From Myrica gale (lineage: Eukaryota > Streptophyta > Magnoliopsida > Fagales > Myricaceae), in assembly GCA_963930655.1 (NCBI GenBank), contig OZ005609.1:11514501-11578500 (forward strand): a stretch of 64,000 nt of DNA, written 5' to 3'. The position numbers and the translations under genes are program-made. Within the stretch, counting starts at the first letter, position 1, and each line of letters opens with the position of its first letter. This document shows positions 1-11,537 of the stretch, piece after piece. The notes under the pieces are model-generated. The model was not told where the DNA came from and did no database searches. It saw only the letters and a program-made list of their open reading frames with translations.

Positions 1-780
1 AAGGAGTTAGACTGTTTACATCAACTAATATTTGTATCCCAGCAGATTTAATTTTTTGAATCTGTTTACAACATAAAACAGGAAAAACATAAAACATATG
101 TGCAATTGTTAGATCTAATCGTTTGAATCAGTTTCATGATTCTGTATGTCTTCCCATTGGAAGTCAATGTGAATGAGTTTGTTTTGGTCATTAATTAACA
201 AGTATACTTGGAACTTTATTGTTAGCATATTTAAATATCCTCCTCAATTTCTTGTTAAAGCTCCAACCAACGCCCATGGTGGCCGATAGAGAAAAAAGAA
301 AACAAAACAACAAGACCTAACGCGTTAAAAGAAACATTAATGAGTGTGTTCTGACTCAGCCATTTGTAGGGGTGTACACCAGACATGTCGGAACAGCTAA
401 AATTATGACTGTCCCATGAATGTATTTTTTTTTGTGACAAAATCTTCTTAATTTGAGTCTTACATTAAGCCTAGCTAGTTTCTTTCAGCCAAAACAACTG
501 ATCATTCAAGGTATATTACAAAACGTATTCTACAAACAATTAATGTTAGAAACAGGAAACATTTTCCATCTACGGCACCGTCATAATTCTGGCATACATT
601 CCGGCAAGCGTACGCCGGGATGCATGGCCCATTCCAGTTGTGACTTTCACGCCCACAGAGTGAATCAATGCCTTTTGTCGGTGCTATCGTATGAACAAAT
701 TTACCATGTAAATTACAGATCATGAAAATAAGAACATAAAATACCTTAATACAAAACAACTAGCAGAGTGAATCAGCAAA
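1..780. other. Intergenic, no gene recognised
   Basis: AT-rich sequence with only short spurious reading frames on both strands. I see no recognisable domain, RNA gene or clear repeat boundary. Confidence 0.5.
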
Positions 781-786
781 GCATTA

Positions 787-1175
787 ATGATCTTAATTGG
801 CAATGATCTTAATACCTTCTTATGGTGGGATGATTGGCATCCTATTGGACATCTCAGTGCACATATCTCCAAGAATTCCATTTTGGAGTCTAGGTTTGGT
901 TTAGATGCTAGAGTGACGGAGATTATTGGTGGGATGGAAGTAAGAGCTTCTGGCAAAGCATTAATGTGGCAATGCCACATGGTTTTAAATCGAACCCCAT
1001 CAGGGAGGATGTTGTTGTATGGACCTATAATCCCAATGGCAAGTTTACAATTAGGAGTGTTGTAAAGGAAATGAAAAGAAGTGATAGAGTTAATTGGTAT
1101 AATTTGGAGCGGGGAAGAGGGGTTATCCCTTGTCATGGTTTCATCTCTTGGCTTGCCATTACGAAGATATTCTGA
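787..1175 (+). pseudogene. LINE retrotransposon ORF2 fragment (zf-RVT region)
   Basis: The translation carries the pattern of the C-terminal zinc-binding region of plant LINE (L1-type) reverse transcriptases: IGNDLNTFLWWDDWHPIG near the start, then VVVWTYNPNGKFTIRSVV and GFISWLAITKIF. The first part reads in one frame (787 to about 965) and the second in another (from 966), so there is at least one frameshift. RT, endonuclease and the 3' tail are not visible, so this is a dead, truncated copy. The family assignment rests on remembered plant zf-RVT domains (WxDxWHPxG, SGxFSVKSxW, HSFIxWLA). Confidence 0.7.
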
Positions 1176-1597
1176 ACTGGTATTTGCTCAACACTATCTT
1201 TCTACCACATATGTATGTGTCATGCAATACCGGTCATGTACTATCGTCCGCTGTCTACCATGCCAAAGACCCAAGACACTGGCTACAAATTTCTTGATTG
1301 TCAACACCGTCATCCCTAAAAATCCTCTCTTTTCTATTGTGTCCCTATGAATTCCATGAAATTTTTCTCCATATTGTCCCAAGTGTTGAGGCATGCATGC
1401 TCATCTTGTCTTGTCTTGTTTGGACAAGGACAGAGACAATAGCGAAATAAACTTCATTTGCACTAGTAGTCGGTAATCAGAAATTCGAATTGCTTTTAGC
1501 AACTTGCATTAGTGAAGGGTTTACCGGAAAGTTACCTATGAAGTCATTATGTCCCATGTCGAATACGGTAAGTTGTTGAATACAGGAGAAATTAAGG

Positions 1598-2194
1598 GTG
1601 GTGATATTTCCTAATTCAAAATTGCACCATAAAATTAATTCGATGAGATTTGTGCATATCTCATCAGATGAACGTGCCTATGTTAAAGTCTCTCCTACTG
1701 TTCTTGGATTGAAGGTATATAGGCTTCAATTGCACCGTGCTTCTAGACTCTCTAATATTCAGTTACCGTCATCTCACCGTAAATCAATCTTTCCTTTCCC
1801 GCTCCTAAATGAGAAATGGTTTTGTTTAATCCCGCGGTCCTGGCCAGAGTTGATCTACCACTTGGAGAGGAATATTAATAAGAAAGCTCTACCACGGGGC
1901 AGGGAAAGTGATCTCTAAAAAAGGTGTAAAGGTTTTCCTTCGGGTTATTTAATGAAGTGTATCTATTTAATAGTTTGAAGATGGAATGTCCTCTTGACAC
2001 CATCATCGTAATTTGTTTTAGGCCGCAAGGATATGAAATGCTTTTAAAGGAGAATCATTTGCCATGCTTTAGGACTGATGCAATATCTCTTCACCATTGT
2101 AGGGGGAAACTACAGCATGGGTGAAGGTGGACTTTGGTTGTCCAAACCCATCAAATGATGATTGGATTGCAGTATTTTCTCCTGCCAATTTCAG
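1598..2194 (+). pseudogene. Purple acid phosphatase 5' fragment (two exons)
   Basis: Two exon-like pieces match the start of the large plant purple acid phosphatases (PAP1/9/27-type). The first ends at 1714 with DERAYVKVSPTVLGLK directly before a GT donor. The second runs from 2103, after TAG, to 2194, before GTAAAA, and contains ETTAWVKVDFGCPNPSNDDW followed by IAVFSPANF. Both junctions are phase 0, so they would splice in frame. In intact enzymes this fibronectin-like N-terminal region precedes a metallophosphoesterase domain; none of the metal-ligand motifs occur downstream before the retrotransposon at 3050. No convincing signal peptide is seen. I read it as a truncated gene fragment, moved or cut by transposon activity. 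Confidence 0.7.
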
Positions 2195-3044
2195 GTAAAA
2201 AATTTCATTTGCAAGATAACTTATGGCTTTTTTCAACAAGTTGGAGGCTGTAGAAGGTCTGTTCTTATAATATTTTCTTTGTGGTAGTGTTTATCATCAT
2301 TTCCTCCATGCGAGAGTCTATTCAAACAAAGTTATGATAAAACACTCACAAATCTACTATTCAATTCACAAAATATCTTTCCAATGATTTCTCTGACAAC
2401 AGTTGCTTCAGAAGTACTACAAGAAAAATGAAAAATTTTAATCAATGTAAAAATGCAAAAAACTACACTCTCTCCTTGACTTGATAAGAAGGTTTTAAGA
2501 AATTATGTCTTCTTAACAAAATTGAATTAAACCCAGCTTTAGTAAAAAAGAATATCTATAGTAATCAGATTAGGAAGTTTTTTTTCTTTTTAAATCAAAT
2601 AACTGTGAGACTGGTACATTTGAATCGACCTTAATTAAAGCTCAACAAATCAGTCTATAACTTTCTGACACCGAAAAACAAATATAATTTCAAAAAAACT
2701 CATCATATATGATTTTTCTTGGGTACAATCCATAATATATGTTAAATATTGAATAATATATCTAAATTTTGTCAATTAAAAAAAAAAAGAGAATATATTT
2801 AACAATTAAAAAACTTAAATTGGGACCCAAAGATCAACAGATCCGAGCTCGCCGGTGGTGTACATCCCCCCACCAAGGCAAAAGGTTGGCCACCTTTAGA
2901 GCCGGAAGGGTGGAGTAGTGGAAGGGCACCGGCTCTTTTTTTTTGGTAAATAATGCCACATGTCCTACAAAAGTTAATAACTCTTTTAATTGCGCCCTAA
3001 ATAATCTCATCCTACCTAGCTAGAACTTGGTTTTTTTATTTCCC
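2195..3044. other. AT-rich intergenic DNA
   Basis: AT-rich spacer with A/T homopolymer runs and a short GC-rich patch around 2850-2935. No gene recognised. Confidence 0.5.
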
Positions 3045-3049
3045 CTATT

Positions 3050-3689
3050 TGATGCAAGGGGATCCGACCCAGATGATGCAGAGCTGTCAGATTGCTCATT
3101 GATGGCGCTGAATTACCTGGAGCGGGAGGATCAGCGCAAAATTGGCAAGAAATCGTGATTTAGCCTAATTGGGGCAGTTTCCGTGCACGTGTCGGTATTT
3201 TGGCCATAACTTTGGCTACAGGTGTCCGATTCGCGCCTGTGACCCCAATTCGGAAAGCTCTTTTCGGCGCGCACGTCATAGCCACCAATCTACGCTCGGT
3301 GCACCTCTTTTCGAGCCCTAAATCCGCTGATTTCCTTTTCAAAACCTAATTTTAGTTAATTTTTGCTATTTATGGTAATTTCCTTTTATCGATTAGGAAA
3401 TAATTCTGATCCCGATTTGGGCCAGATTTTTGGCAATCACTTGATTTCCTTCCTTATTTCGTTTTGGTAAGGTTTTTAGGGTTTTGCCATTTTTGGCAAA
3501 TTTCCATTTATGGTCGAATTTCAGCTATTTTAACCCGGCTTGTGGGTTATTACAAACCATTCCTAATTACTACGAATTTTATTGAATCCAGAGTATTTTC
3601 TGAATTCTTGGGTCGAAATTCTCTCTTTCCTTCTTGCAAAGTGTCTATTGTTTTAGCCTACAGAATAATCTCTATTCTGTCCGACGTCA
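3050..3689 (+). repeat. 5' LTR of the gypsy element
   Basis: Begins TGATGCAAGGGGATCC and ends CCGACGTCA just before the primer-binding site. It matches 5755-6395 over nearly all its length. Confidence 0.88.
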
Positions 3690-3691
3690 AT

Positions 3692-3703
3692 TGGTATCAG
3701 AGC
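3692..3703 (+). other. tRNA-iMet primer-binding site
   Basis: TGGTATCAGAGC, the standard plant LTR-retrotransposon priming site complementary to the 3' end of initiator-methionine tRNA, lies 2 nt after the 5' LTR. Confidence 0.9.
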
Positions 3704-3741
3704 TCAACATCTTCCTGAGGCAGTACTTTCATCAGTATTCG

Positions 3742-4845
3742 ATGGCTGGTGGTCGTGGTCGTGGTGGTCGTCATGGGCAGGTTCCGAATGAGGAAGTCCC
3801 GCACCGTGATCGTAACATTCAGGATGTTATGATTGAGGATTTGCAGAGGCAAGTGGCAGAGTTAACCCAGCGTCTGGCAGCGCAGGAGATCGATCATCAT
3901 GATGTGGAAGATTCTGATACCGACAACTCCACCTTCGAAAACCCGTATCACAATCAACTCCGGGAGTACCGTGGTCGAGAGAACCGTTATGGAGATCTCG
4001 GCTTCAGAGTTGATTTGCCCGAGTTTTCTGGTACGTTACAAGCCGATTGTTTTATCGATTGGTTGAATGAAGTAGAACGTATTTTCGATTACAAGGAGGT
4101 CCCAGATCGTGTCAAAGTGAAACTGGTGGCCATCAAACTCAAAGGGAGAGCATCTGCGTGGTGGGAGCAGTTGAAACATTCCAGAGACCGGCAGAGCAAG
4201 GCCAAGATCTCTGATTGGGAGAAGATGAAGAAGAAGTTGAAGAGCCATTTCCTTCCCTTTGGCTATACTCAAACCCTGTTTCAGCGGCTTCATTCGTTGA
4301 GGCAAGGAATGAGATCGGTGGACGATTATATGGATGAGTTCTATCAGTTGGTCGCTCGGAATTATCTGAGTGAGACAGACGAGCAGATGGTGGCGAGCTA
4401 TTTGGGGGGTTTGTGACAACCTCTGCAGGATGCCCTCAGCCTTCACTCGCTGTGGACGGTTTCTGAGGCCTACCAGCGTGCTCTTGCTGTGGAGAAACAG
4501 CAAAATAGGAGGCCCATCATCAGAAACGACCAAAGCAATAGGTCGGCTCGCCCTCAAGAATCCCGTCCTCCCCAGCAACCACCAAAGGGTAATCCTAACC
4601 CTACCATTAAGTGTTTTCGATGTGGTGAACAGGGGCACATAGCAACTCATTGCAGGAAGCCTGCCAGTCAGACGGGCAAGAATCTGTTGCTTGAGGAAGG
4701 CATGGAGTACGAAACTGAAGAGGTGGGAGAGCCAGTGTATGACGAACAAGGAGAGGAGGATGTGCTGTATGGAGATGGCCATGAGACCTTGGTCATTCGT
4801 AAGAGCCTCCTGACTCCAGAGGCGACTCCGAAGATGATTGGTTGA
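3742..4845 (+). pseudogene. gypsy gag with in-frame stop
   Basis: The gag starts at an ATG followed by a Gly/Arg-rich N terminus and a short coiled-coil-like stretch ([16 protein letters not shown]). It then has the retrotransposon gag core ([34 protein letters not shown]) and, downstream, one CCHC zinc knuckle (CFRCGEQGHIATHC, about 4615-4655). A TGA at 4414-4416 interrupts the frame after SYLGGL; the same frame resumes at once (PLQDALSLHSLW). Capsid and nucleocapsid parts are therefore separated by a nonsense codon. The second half ends at 4843-4845. Confidence 0.82.
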
Positions 4846-5164
4846 GAACCAATATCTTCCATACAACATGCACCGTGGCCGATAAAGTATGCAAGATAAT
4901 TATTGACAGCGGCAGTTGCGAGAACGTAGTCTCTGAAGACGCTGTCCAGAAGTTGCAGTTGAAGACAAATCGTCACCCCAAGCCATACAAACTATCATGG
5001 CTGAATAAGGGCAGTGAGGTAACCGTAGATAGACGATGCCTAGTGTCTTTTTCTGTTGGCAAGAAATACTTTGATAATGCTTGGTGTGATGTGGTGTCTA
5101 TGGATGCATGTCATATACTATTAGGGAGACCCTGGCACTATGATCGGAGTGTAGTACAAGACGG
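4842..5164 (+). pseudogene. gypsy retropepsin fragment
   Basis: The frame is shifted relative to gag. It contains the aspartic protease active-site motif IIDSGSCENVVS and the later hydrophobic/Gly motif ILLGRPWHYD, in the right order for a Ty3/gypsy protease. Past about 5160 the reading jumps into integrase sequence, so the domain ends at a deletion junction. Confidence 0.8.
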
Positions 5165-5757
5165 ACGGTCAGACTGAAGTGGTAAATCGGAGTCTAGGCA
5201 ATCTGTTGCGGTGTTTGGCAGGCACTAAGCCCAAGCAGTGAGATTTAGCCTTACCGCAAGCAGAATTTGCTTACAGCAGGTCAACAAGCTGGACCACCGG
5301 GCTGAGCCCTTTTGAGATTGTCTATGGTCAGAACCCATCTGGCGTACTGGACTTAGCTCCTATTCCACGTGTGGGTCGTTTGCATCCTCGGGCCAATGAG
5401 TTGACCCAACATCTCCGTGGCATCCATGAGTAGGTGAAGCTGGCCATTCACGAGAGCAATGCCAAATACAAAGTTCGGGCAGACACGCATCGTCGTCAGG
5501 TACTTTTTGATGTTGGTGATTTTGTTTGGGCCGTATTAACTCGTGATCGTTTCCCTGTGGGCGAGTATAATAAGCTTAAGGAGCGGAAGATTGGGTCGTG
5601 TGAGATACTGCAGAAGCTCAATGACAACGCTTACAGGTTGCGTCTCCCTAGTCACTTAAAGACCTCTTATGTCTTTAATGTGAAACACTTCAACCCTTGC
5701 TTTGTGGATTCTGCTACGGATGTGAACTCGAGGACGAGACCAACCCGGGGAGACTGA
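5165..5757 (+). pseudogene. gypsy integrase C-terminal fragment
   Basis: It starts at the integrase core motif TDGQTEVVNRSLGNLLRC, followed by out-of-frame WSTGLSPFEIVYGQNPS-type sequence near 5290-5330. The open segment 5434-5757 is the integrase C-terminal part (VGDFVWAVLTRDRFPVGEYN, then KIGSCEILQKLNDNAYRLRL). The N-terminal zinc-finger part and catalytic DD are absent, and stops such as TGA near 5240 and TAG near 5432 break the frame. Confidence 0.78.
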
Positions 5758-6395
5758 TGCATGGGGATCCGACCCAGATGATGCAGAGCTGTCAGATTGC
5801 TCATTGATGGCGCTGGGGATCCGACCCAGATGATGCAGATGGATCCGACCCAGGATCAGCGCAAAATTGGCAAGAAATCGCGATTTAGCCTAATTGGGGC
5901 AGTTTCTGTGCACGTGTCGGTATTTTGGCCATAACTTTGGCTACAGGTGTCCGATTCGCGCCCGTGACCCCAATTCAGAAATCTCTTTTCGGCGCGCACG
6001 TCATAGCCTGCACCTCGTTTCGAGCCCCAAATCCGCTGATTTCCTTTTCAAAACCTAATTTTAGTTAATTTTTGCTATTTATGGTAATTTCCTTTTTATC
6101 GATTAGGAAATAATTCTGATCCCGATTTGGGCCAGATTTTTGGCAATCACTTGATTTCCTTCCTTATTTCATTTTGGTAAGGTTTTTAGGGTTTTGCCAT
6201 TTTTGGCAAATTTCCATTTATGGTCGAATTTCAGCTATTTTTGGCTTGTGGGTTATTTCGAACCATTCCTGATTATTACGAATTTTATTGAATCCAGAGT
6301 ATTTTCTGAATTCTTGGGTCGAAATTCTCTCTTTCCTTCTTGCAAAGTGCCTATTGTTTTAGCCTACAGAATAATCTCTATTCTGTTCGGCGTCA
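5755..6395 (+). repeat. 3' LTR of the gypsy element
   Basis: Starts TGATGCATGGGGATCC directly after a purine-rich stretch and ends TTCGGCGTCA. Near-copy of 3050-3689, with a short internal rearrangement close to its start. Confidence 0.88.
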
Positions 6396-6661
6396 CTATC
6401 AGACATTAATGCACAATAGATCTTCTTCTCTTCGAAATCATTGAAATTCAAAGAGCAAAATGTTTGTTTATTACCTATCTTGTAAATCCCATCAAGAGAT
6501 ATTACTCACTTCTGTCAAAGCAGCTCTTCATGCTTGCATCATCTCCGTGTCAACTCTGGGGTCTCTTTCATGCTTAGCAAAAGCTTCTGCAAATGATCCT
6601 GTTTGATTTCTTACCTCTGAGGGATCCACATGGTAGATACAGGGTAAACTGTCAGCCCAGT

Positions 6662-6817
6662 GGGATCGGTTATTATGCTTTGCACTTGTGGTGCTGAGGG
6701 TGCTGAGCAATGGCTCAGATTTATTCTTCAAACTCCAATGGCTGAGATTTGACCACATCAATTAAAATCTTATAACCCAAGCCCGACCCGTTTACCCGTC
6801 CATTCAATTGTGACCCA
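6662..6817 (+). repeat. Left TIR of element A
   Basis: Begins GGGATCGGTTATTATGC and runs to GTGACCCA. Reverse complement of 9383-9538 with scattered mismatches. Confidence 0.8.
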
Positions 6818-7322
6818 CCCGCGTAGAAAGGAAAAAAACCCAGATTTCCTCCTTGTCTTCGTTGCCAGAAAACCCAGATTTCATCTCTGCAACTACTCGC
6901 CAGAAATCTCTGCGTCTTCCTCGTCGTCTTCCTCGCCAGAAATCTCTGCAGCTCCTCGTTGCTTGCTAAGTTAGCTGTGTTCCTCGCCAACAAATCAAGC
7001 TGAAGTTTCTCGCACGATTTCCTTTGTGGGTTCAGTTGAAACGAAGGTCTCTGGAGCTCGATACAGTAAATAAAGCATGGGCGTTTGAATCTTTTTCTAT
7101 GTGCTTGTACAATTTAATTTGTGGAGCTCGATAAAGTAAATAAAGAATCATGGGTGTTTGGCTCTTTTTCTATTTGCTTGTATAATTTGACTTCTTCTCT
7201 CGGCATGACTGAATGTAATTAGGATACGTTGCTGCTCAATCTATTTCCTTTGTGGGTTCAATTCCAGCCTTGGGTTCGGTAATAAGCTACTATTGCTGCT
7301 CAATCTATTTCCTTTGTGGGAC

Positions 7323-7420
7323 CTGACTGATGATGAGAAGAGGAAAGCTCAAGAGAAAGCCAATGTTCTTGATGAGTGCATCAACAACCTGAGCTTTCCA
7401 ATTATATTTGGAAATATTTT
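7323..7420 (+). pseudogene. Coding-like fragment inside element A
   Basis: An open stretch reading LTDDEKRKAQEKANVLDEC then INNLSFP has the composition of a real protein helix, unlike the AT-rich DNA around it. It has no start and no convincing continuation. I do not recognise the parent gene. Its position between the two TIRs suggests a captured host exon. Confidence 0.4.
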
Positions 7421-7859
7421 GCATTCCATATTTTGATATCCGGTATTCCAGAACTAATTGAGATCTTGCACTATGAACTGTTTCTGTAGTGAGTTAAGTA
7501 GGAAACATAAGTCCGAATTATATTTGGAAAAGAGAAAGATTTGATGTAGAATCAGAAGAGAAAATTACATCTCTTAGTTCATGTAAAGGTATAACATTGA
7601 AAGATATACAATTTAGTAGTAATTCACAGACATATTTTGTAATAATATGTTGCGCAACAACATACAAAATATGCAAGACAGGAGTGGCGCTGACACCCAC
7701 CCCTCTGACACAAGAAGAGGTGATAGTTGTCTTATCCAGCTTGGCTGCTTGCCTTCTAAGGAGACAAGAAGATTCGACCACTCGTGCACACCTGAATTTC
7801 ATTAATCACAAGTTTTGTACAATGTAAAATTGGAGTGACTACAATCAGGTGGTCATCAA

Positions 7860-7960
7860 CTCATCCAGAACTTCGAATAAGCCATTTTTTAGGGGCTTCC
7901 TTGGACATGAACATGGACGAATTCATTTCCCTTGTTTGTCTGCTAATTAAAGAAGAACTA
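7860..7960 (-). pseudogene. GRF-gene 5' remnant in element A
   Basis: The segment around 7905-7950 is nearly identical to 18455-18492, which is the start of the GRF zinc-finger gene in element B (shared GGACGAATYCATTTCCCTTG and TTTGTCTGCT). No zinc-finger cysteines remain here. It shows that elements A and B carry related cargo. Confidence 0.55.
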
Positions 7961-9382
7961 ATGCAAATCACTAACACGGAAGACATGGACCAATCGTGCT
8001 AATGTAACTGTCAAGGTATAAATCATCCTGTATCAAAGAGACAAAAATAAGATATGTATCAAAAAAGTGGGGAAAAGAACAGGAAAAGAAACATTTTCTC
8101 TTCAGTTACATTCATGAGAAATAGAGTACCAAACACAGAACATATGTCTCAAGTATCATGTGATGTTTTCAGTACGTCATTTCTTAATCCTTCAAACCTG
8201 CAATGCAATACCCCACTATAATGCTTCACCCTTTACAGAATATTCAATGTGCCACAATCTCTTCTTGGGAAAATAATTAGGAATGAAAACAGGGTATAAA
8301 AGTCCAAGTTCCTTTGCTGCACCAAGTGACCGAGGCACATCAGGTGCAATAGAGTTCATAATACAAAAAACCCTTCAATTCCATCTTGAAAATATTATAC
8401 AATTACAAATTTAAAACCATCCTATTGAAACTTGACACAAGGCTCCATTTCCTTCTTAACACCAAAGATCAACATTAGAGAATTCAAATATACGAACAAG
8501 ATTCAATTGACCTTGATGAATTACAATATCCAGAGGGTTGCATAAGGTATATAGAGAATTCAAATATACGAACAAGATTAAATTTCTCCAACAACAGGGG
8601 AAAGGGAAGAGGGGAGCATTTAACAAAAGATGGCATTTTAGAAGCTTACAGCAAATCTCAGAAGAAGACACGATTTGCCAACACCAGAGTATCCAATAAG
8701 CAAAAGCTGGAACAAATAGTCACTGTGAAAAAGAACATCAAAATCGGTCCACTTTTTTCCTACAATTTCATCCAAGTTATGAAGATGTGAGCTTCTGATT
8801 TCACAATTGAATCTCTATAATTAGAAAAAAAAAAACGATTCATTACACTGATATTAACATTAGTGAGGCCTTACAAAAAAATGCCTCAAAGGTTAAGCCA
8901 CCAACAACTTATTAAGTAGAGAACCGTGCATTTTCAATTCCATCCCTTGATATTCTTAACTTCAAAAGCAGGATACAGTTCAGCAGACTAAATGAAAAAT
9001 AGTTGAATTTGGTTGCGACAGTGTGAGAAAACAAATAGGCCAATTGTAAATTGATTAATGCAAAGGGGAAATTGAGGGCGTGCCCACAATTACAAAGCAC
9101 AGATAGAGATGATAAGTATTCTCCCCCCACTTATCCTCGGCAACAGACAGAAAGGCGAACTGAACGCGAGGAAGAGTGATGCTAATTAAATAGTTAAGCT
9201 TCATGTACGGTGGGTAAGCATTATTTTAGAGACCTGTACATACTTCGATGTCTTGCGGAAACTGAACGCGAGGAAGACAACGAACTTGCTGCGGAAACTG
9301 AACCCAAGACTGGCGAGGAAGACAAATTTGCTGCGTAGATCTGCCGAGGAAGATGAAGCAGAGGTTTTTCTCAAATTCGTCT

Positions 9383-9538
9383 GTGGGTCACAATTGAATG
9401 GACGGGTAAACGGGTCGGGATTGGGTCAAATCATTTTAATTGAGGTGGCCAAATGTCAGCCATTGAAATTTGAAGAGCAAATCTGAGCCGTTCCTCAGCA
9501 CCCTCTGCACCCTACGGCAAAGGATAATAACCGATCCC
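9383..9538 (-). repeat. Right TIR of element A
   Basis: Ends AATAACCGATCCC at 9538; inverted match to 6662-6817. It includes the distinctive GACGGGTAAACGGGTCGGG segment. Confidence 0.8.
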
Positions 9539-11537
9539 GTCATTTGAAGCTTAGTGATGCATGCTTCAAATCAAGGAGAATAGATATAGCAAGAACCCAG
9601 AGCGGCAGGTGTAGTTTAAAATGCATACTTGACTCTACACATGAAAAATATCAAACAATTTTGTCTAGGTTTTTTTCTTTTCCTTTTCCATCTACTGAGC
9701 AGCGAAAGGAGTCCATGAAATGATGCAAAAGCCGTTTTTCAGTTTTTATTTGTTTATAAAAGCCGACAATGACTTGATCACTAATAGGGGGAATCTCATT
9801 GGATAGGGAGGGGTGAATTAAGAGGAGGGAGATCAGGTTAATGACTTCTTCTCTTCGACCCTTCGAAGCTCATTGACTGAGATTACACTGAACTCATGCC
9901 CAGTTGTATACAGCAGAATATCTATATTGTGCCTTTCTGTTTCGAGTTTATTTTAATAGTTTCTTCTTCTTTTTTGGGCGGATCAGGGGTCGGGGTGTTC
10001 TAGCCAATTTCGTTGTTTATATAGAGTAAAAATTGATATACGTTGACGATGTCACCAGTATTCTAGATCTATCTGGAGACCGCACCATAGATCAAAACTT
10101 GAACCCATTTGGGCATCTGGAGGACCTGGAGTGCAAGCTTTCTTCCTGGATTCAGGCCGACGATCATGCGGTACTGGCGTTTTTCTTCCACAAAGGACAG
10201 GCGCCATCCCCAAACCAAGTAAGAAGCCAGGTACGATATTGTAGAACCTGCGTGAAGTATATAAAGGTGTATGTACGTGTGCTTGCGAGCATGTGTGCAC
10301 GTACGTTGAATGGGAACGGATTCCCTCGTACGATTGAATTTCCAAATGTATGTTAAGAGGGACTGTGTTTCATTTTAAAAATAACGGTTTTAATTAACGT
10401 AAGTAATTTAATAAATAATATAGCTTGCACAAGTATACTCAGATTCATCCTTTAGGACACTTTCGAAAATCCCTCTTTAAGAGAGAATCCTTGTTTGAGT
10501 TATACTATCATTTTCATGTATATCCAAACTGATGATCAAAATCGAAATATTTATTAATTAACTGTTAATATCATTAGCGATTTCTATCAGATATATATAA
10601 TTTGGTAAATGACATGTGCACAGCCTGCTCCCCGGTTCTCCTCCCTGGTCGTGTGGTTCAAGCTCTCAACCTCAACGTCTGTGCATTAGAGTTGCAGATA
10701 TCGCCCCAACAAGCTGCAGGTACTTAGTAGTACTTGCTTTCAACATATTCTACCCTTGTTTTAGGAGGCCAGCTTTCTCATTCAGTTTGGTTCATCACTA
10801 ATACCCGCTAGTCTTTATTTTTCAGAAACCAAAACCAATCCCAAAGGTAGAGATTGCATCTCAAACAGTTAAAAGAAAGGCAACGATTTAGAAGCGCAAT
10901 GCTTCGTTAATGTGTCCCAAAACAAAAGTTCTCTAGCGGATGTATTTCTTCCAAAGGAATGGACTTACTATCTCTGAGTGCGGCTGTTAATTGTTGAACC
11001 AAAATCCATAAAGCTAAAGATTAGCAGAATGTGGTTTATTAATTACTGTGCTGTTACTTTTACTTAATCAGTAACGCAATGCAATAATTAGAACAGCCTT
11101 ATAAGATCTTGCATCCTTCTGTATTTCCCCGAGCATAATTTGTACAATATTTGTTTTGTATATATTTCGGTACGTACTGGGACTGAAAACCAACAGATGA
11201 TGTAATGCCATTAACATCTTATAAAAGCATAAAGATCTCCCTGCCCATTTCAATGGTGTTGGCATGCCCTTCAGTCAGTTTTGAACGATTCCGTCAAAGA
11301 CAAATTATAGAGAACATGTAGTACTTGGTGCAGAAATGTTAGAATTTTCAAGGATAACCCATAGCTTACAATGCAAAAGGACATGCAAGGGATCACCTAG
11401 TTGCACCGTCAAGGTTGATTTACTGAAAGCTTATGCTATTGTGAGATGTTTATATATATATGGAGGTGCTGATCAGATTATTAGCATTCCAACAAATATG
11501 GGCCAATATTGAATCAAAGAATGTGTGTGGTACCACA
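9539..11537. other. Intergenic, no gene recognised
   Basis: The plus-strand frame at 10033-10356 has balanced amino-acid composition and a possible splice donor near 10220 (CAAGTAAGAAG), and a short open piece lies at 10616-10801. Neither matches a family I know. No repeat boundary is clear. Confidence 0.4.

Larger units (their letters stand above)
3050..6395 (+). mobile_element. Ty3/gypsy LTR retrotransposon, internally deleted
   Basis: A complete LTR element frame of 3346 bp. It has two near-identical LTRs of about 640 bp (3050-3689 and 5755-6395) starting TGATGC and ending GTCA, and a primer-binding site complementary to initiator-Met tRNA at 3692-3703. It is flanked by the near-matching 5-bp target duplication CTATT / CTATC. 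The interior has gag, a retropepsin and the end of integrase in gypsy order, but protease sequence joins the integrase core directly near 5165, so reverse transcriptase, RNase H and the front of integrase are missing. It cannot be autonomous. LTR similarity is high but not perfect; the 3' LTR also carries a small local duplication of its first bases (about 5815-5850). Confidence 0.88.
6662..9538. mobile_element. MULE-like nonautonomous element A
   Basis: The two ends are inverted copies of each other over 156 bp (6662-6817 and 9383-9538), starting GGGATCGGTTATTAT. The long inverted ends, the lack of any transposase, and the gene-like fragments inside resemble a Mutator-like (Pack-MULE type) element. 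The same end sequence recurs in inverse orientation at 20161, so it is a family here. I could not find a matching 9-bp target duplication at these limits (left flank CAGCCCAGT, right flank GTCATTTGA), so the superfamily is inferred from TIR length and cargo. Confidence 0.68.

Noticed and set aside
4036..4869. 277-codon minus-strand open frame
   Set aside because: Antisense shadow of the gypsy gag, which has clear gag and zinc-knuckle motifs on the plus strand.
10033..10356. 107-aa frame as a host gene
   Set aside because: A possible donor inside it and decent composition, but no family match, start context or partner exons; left as unassigned spacer.
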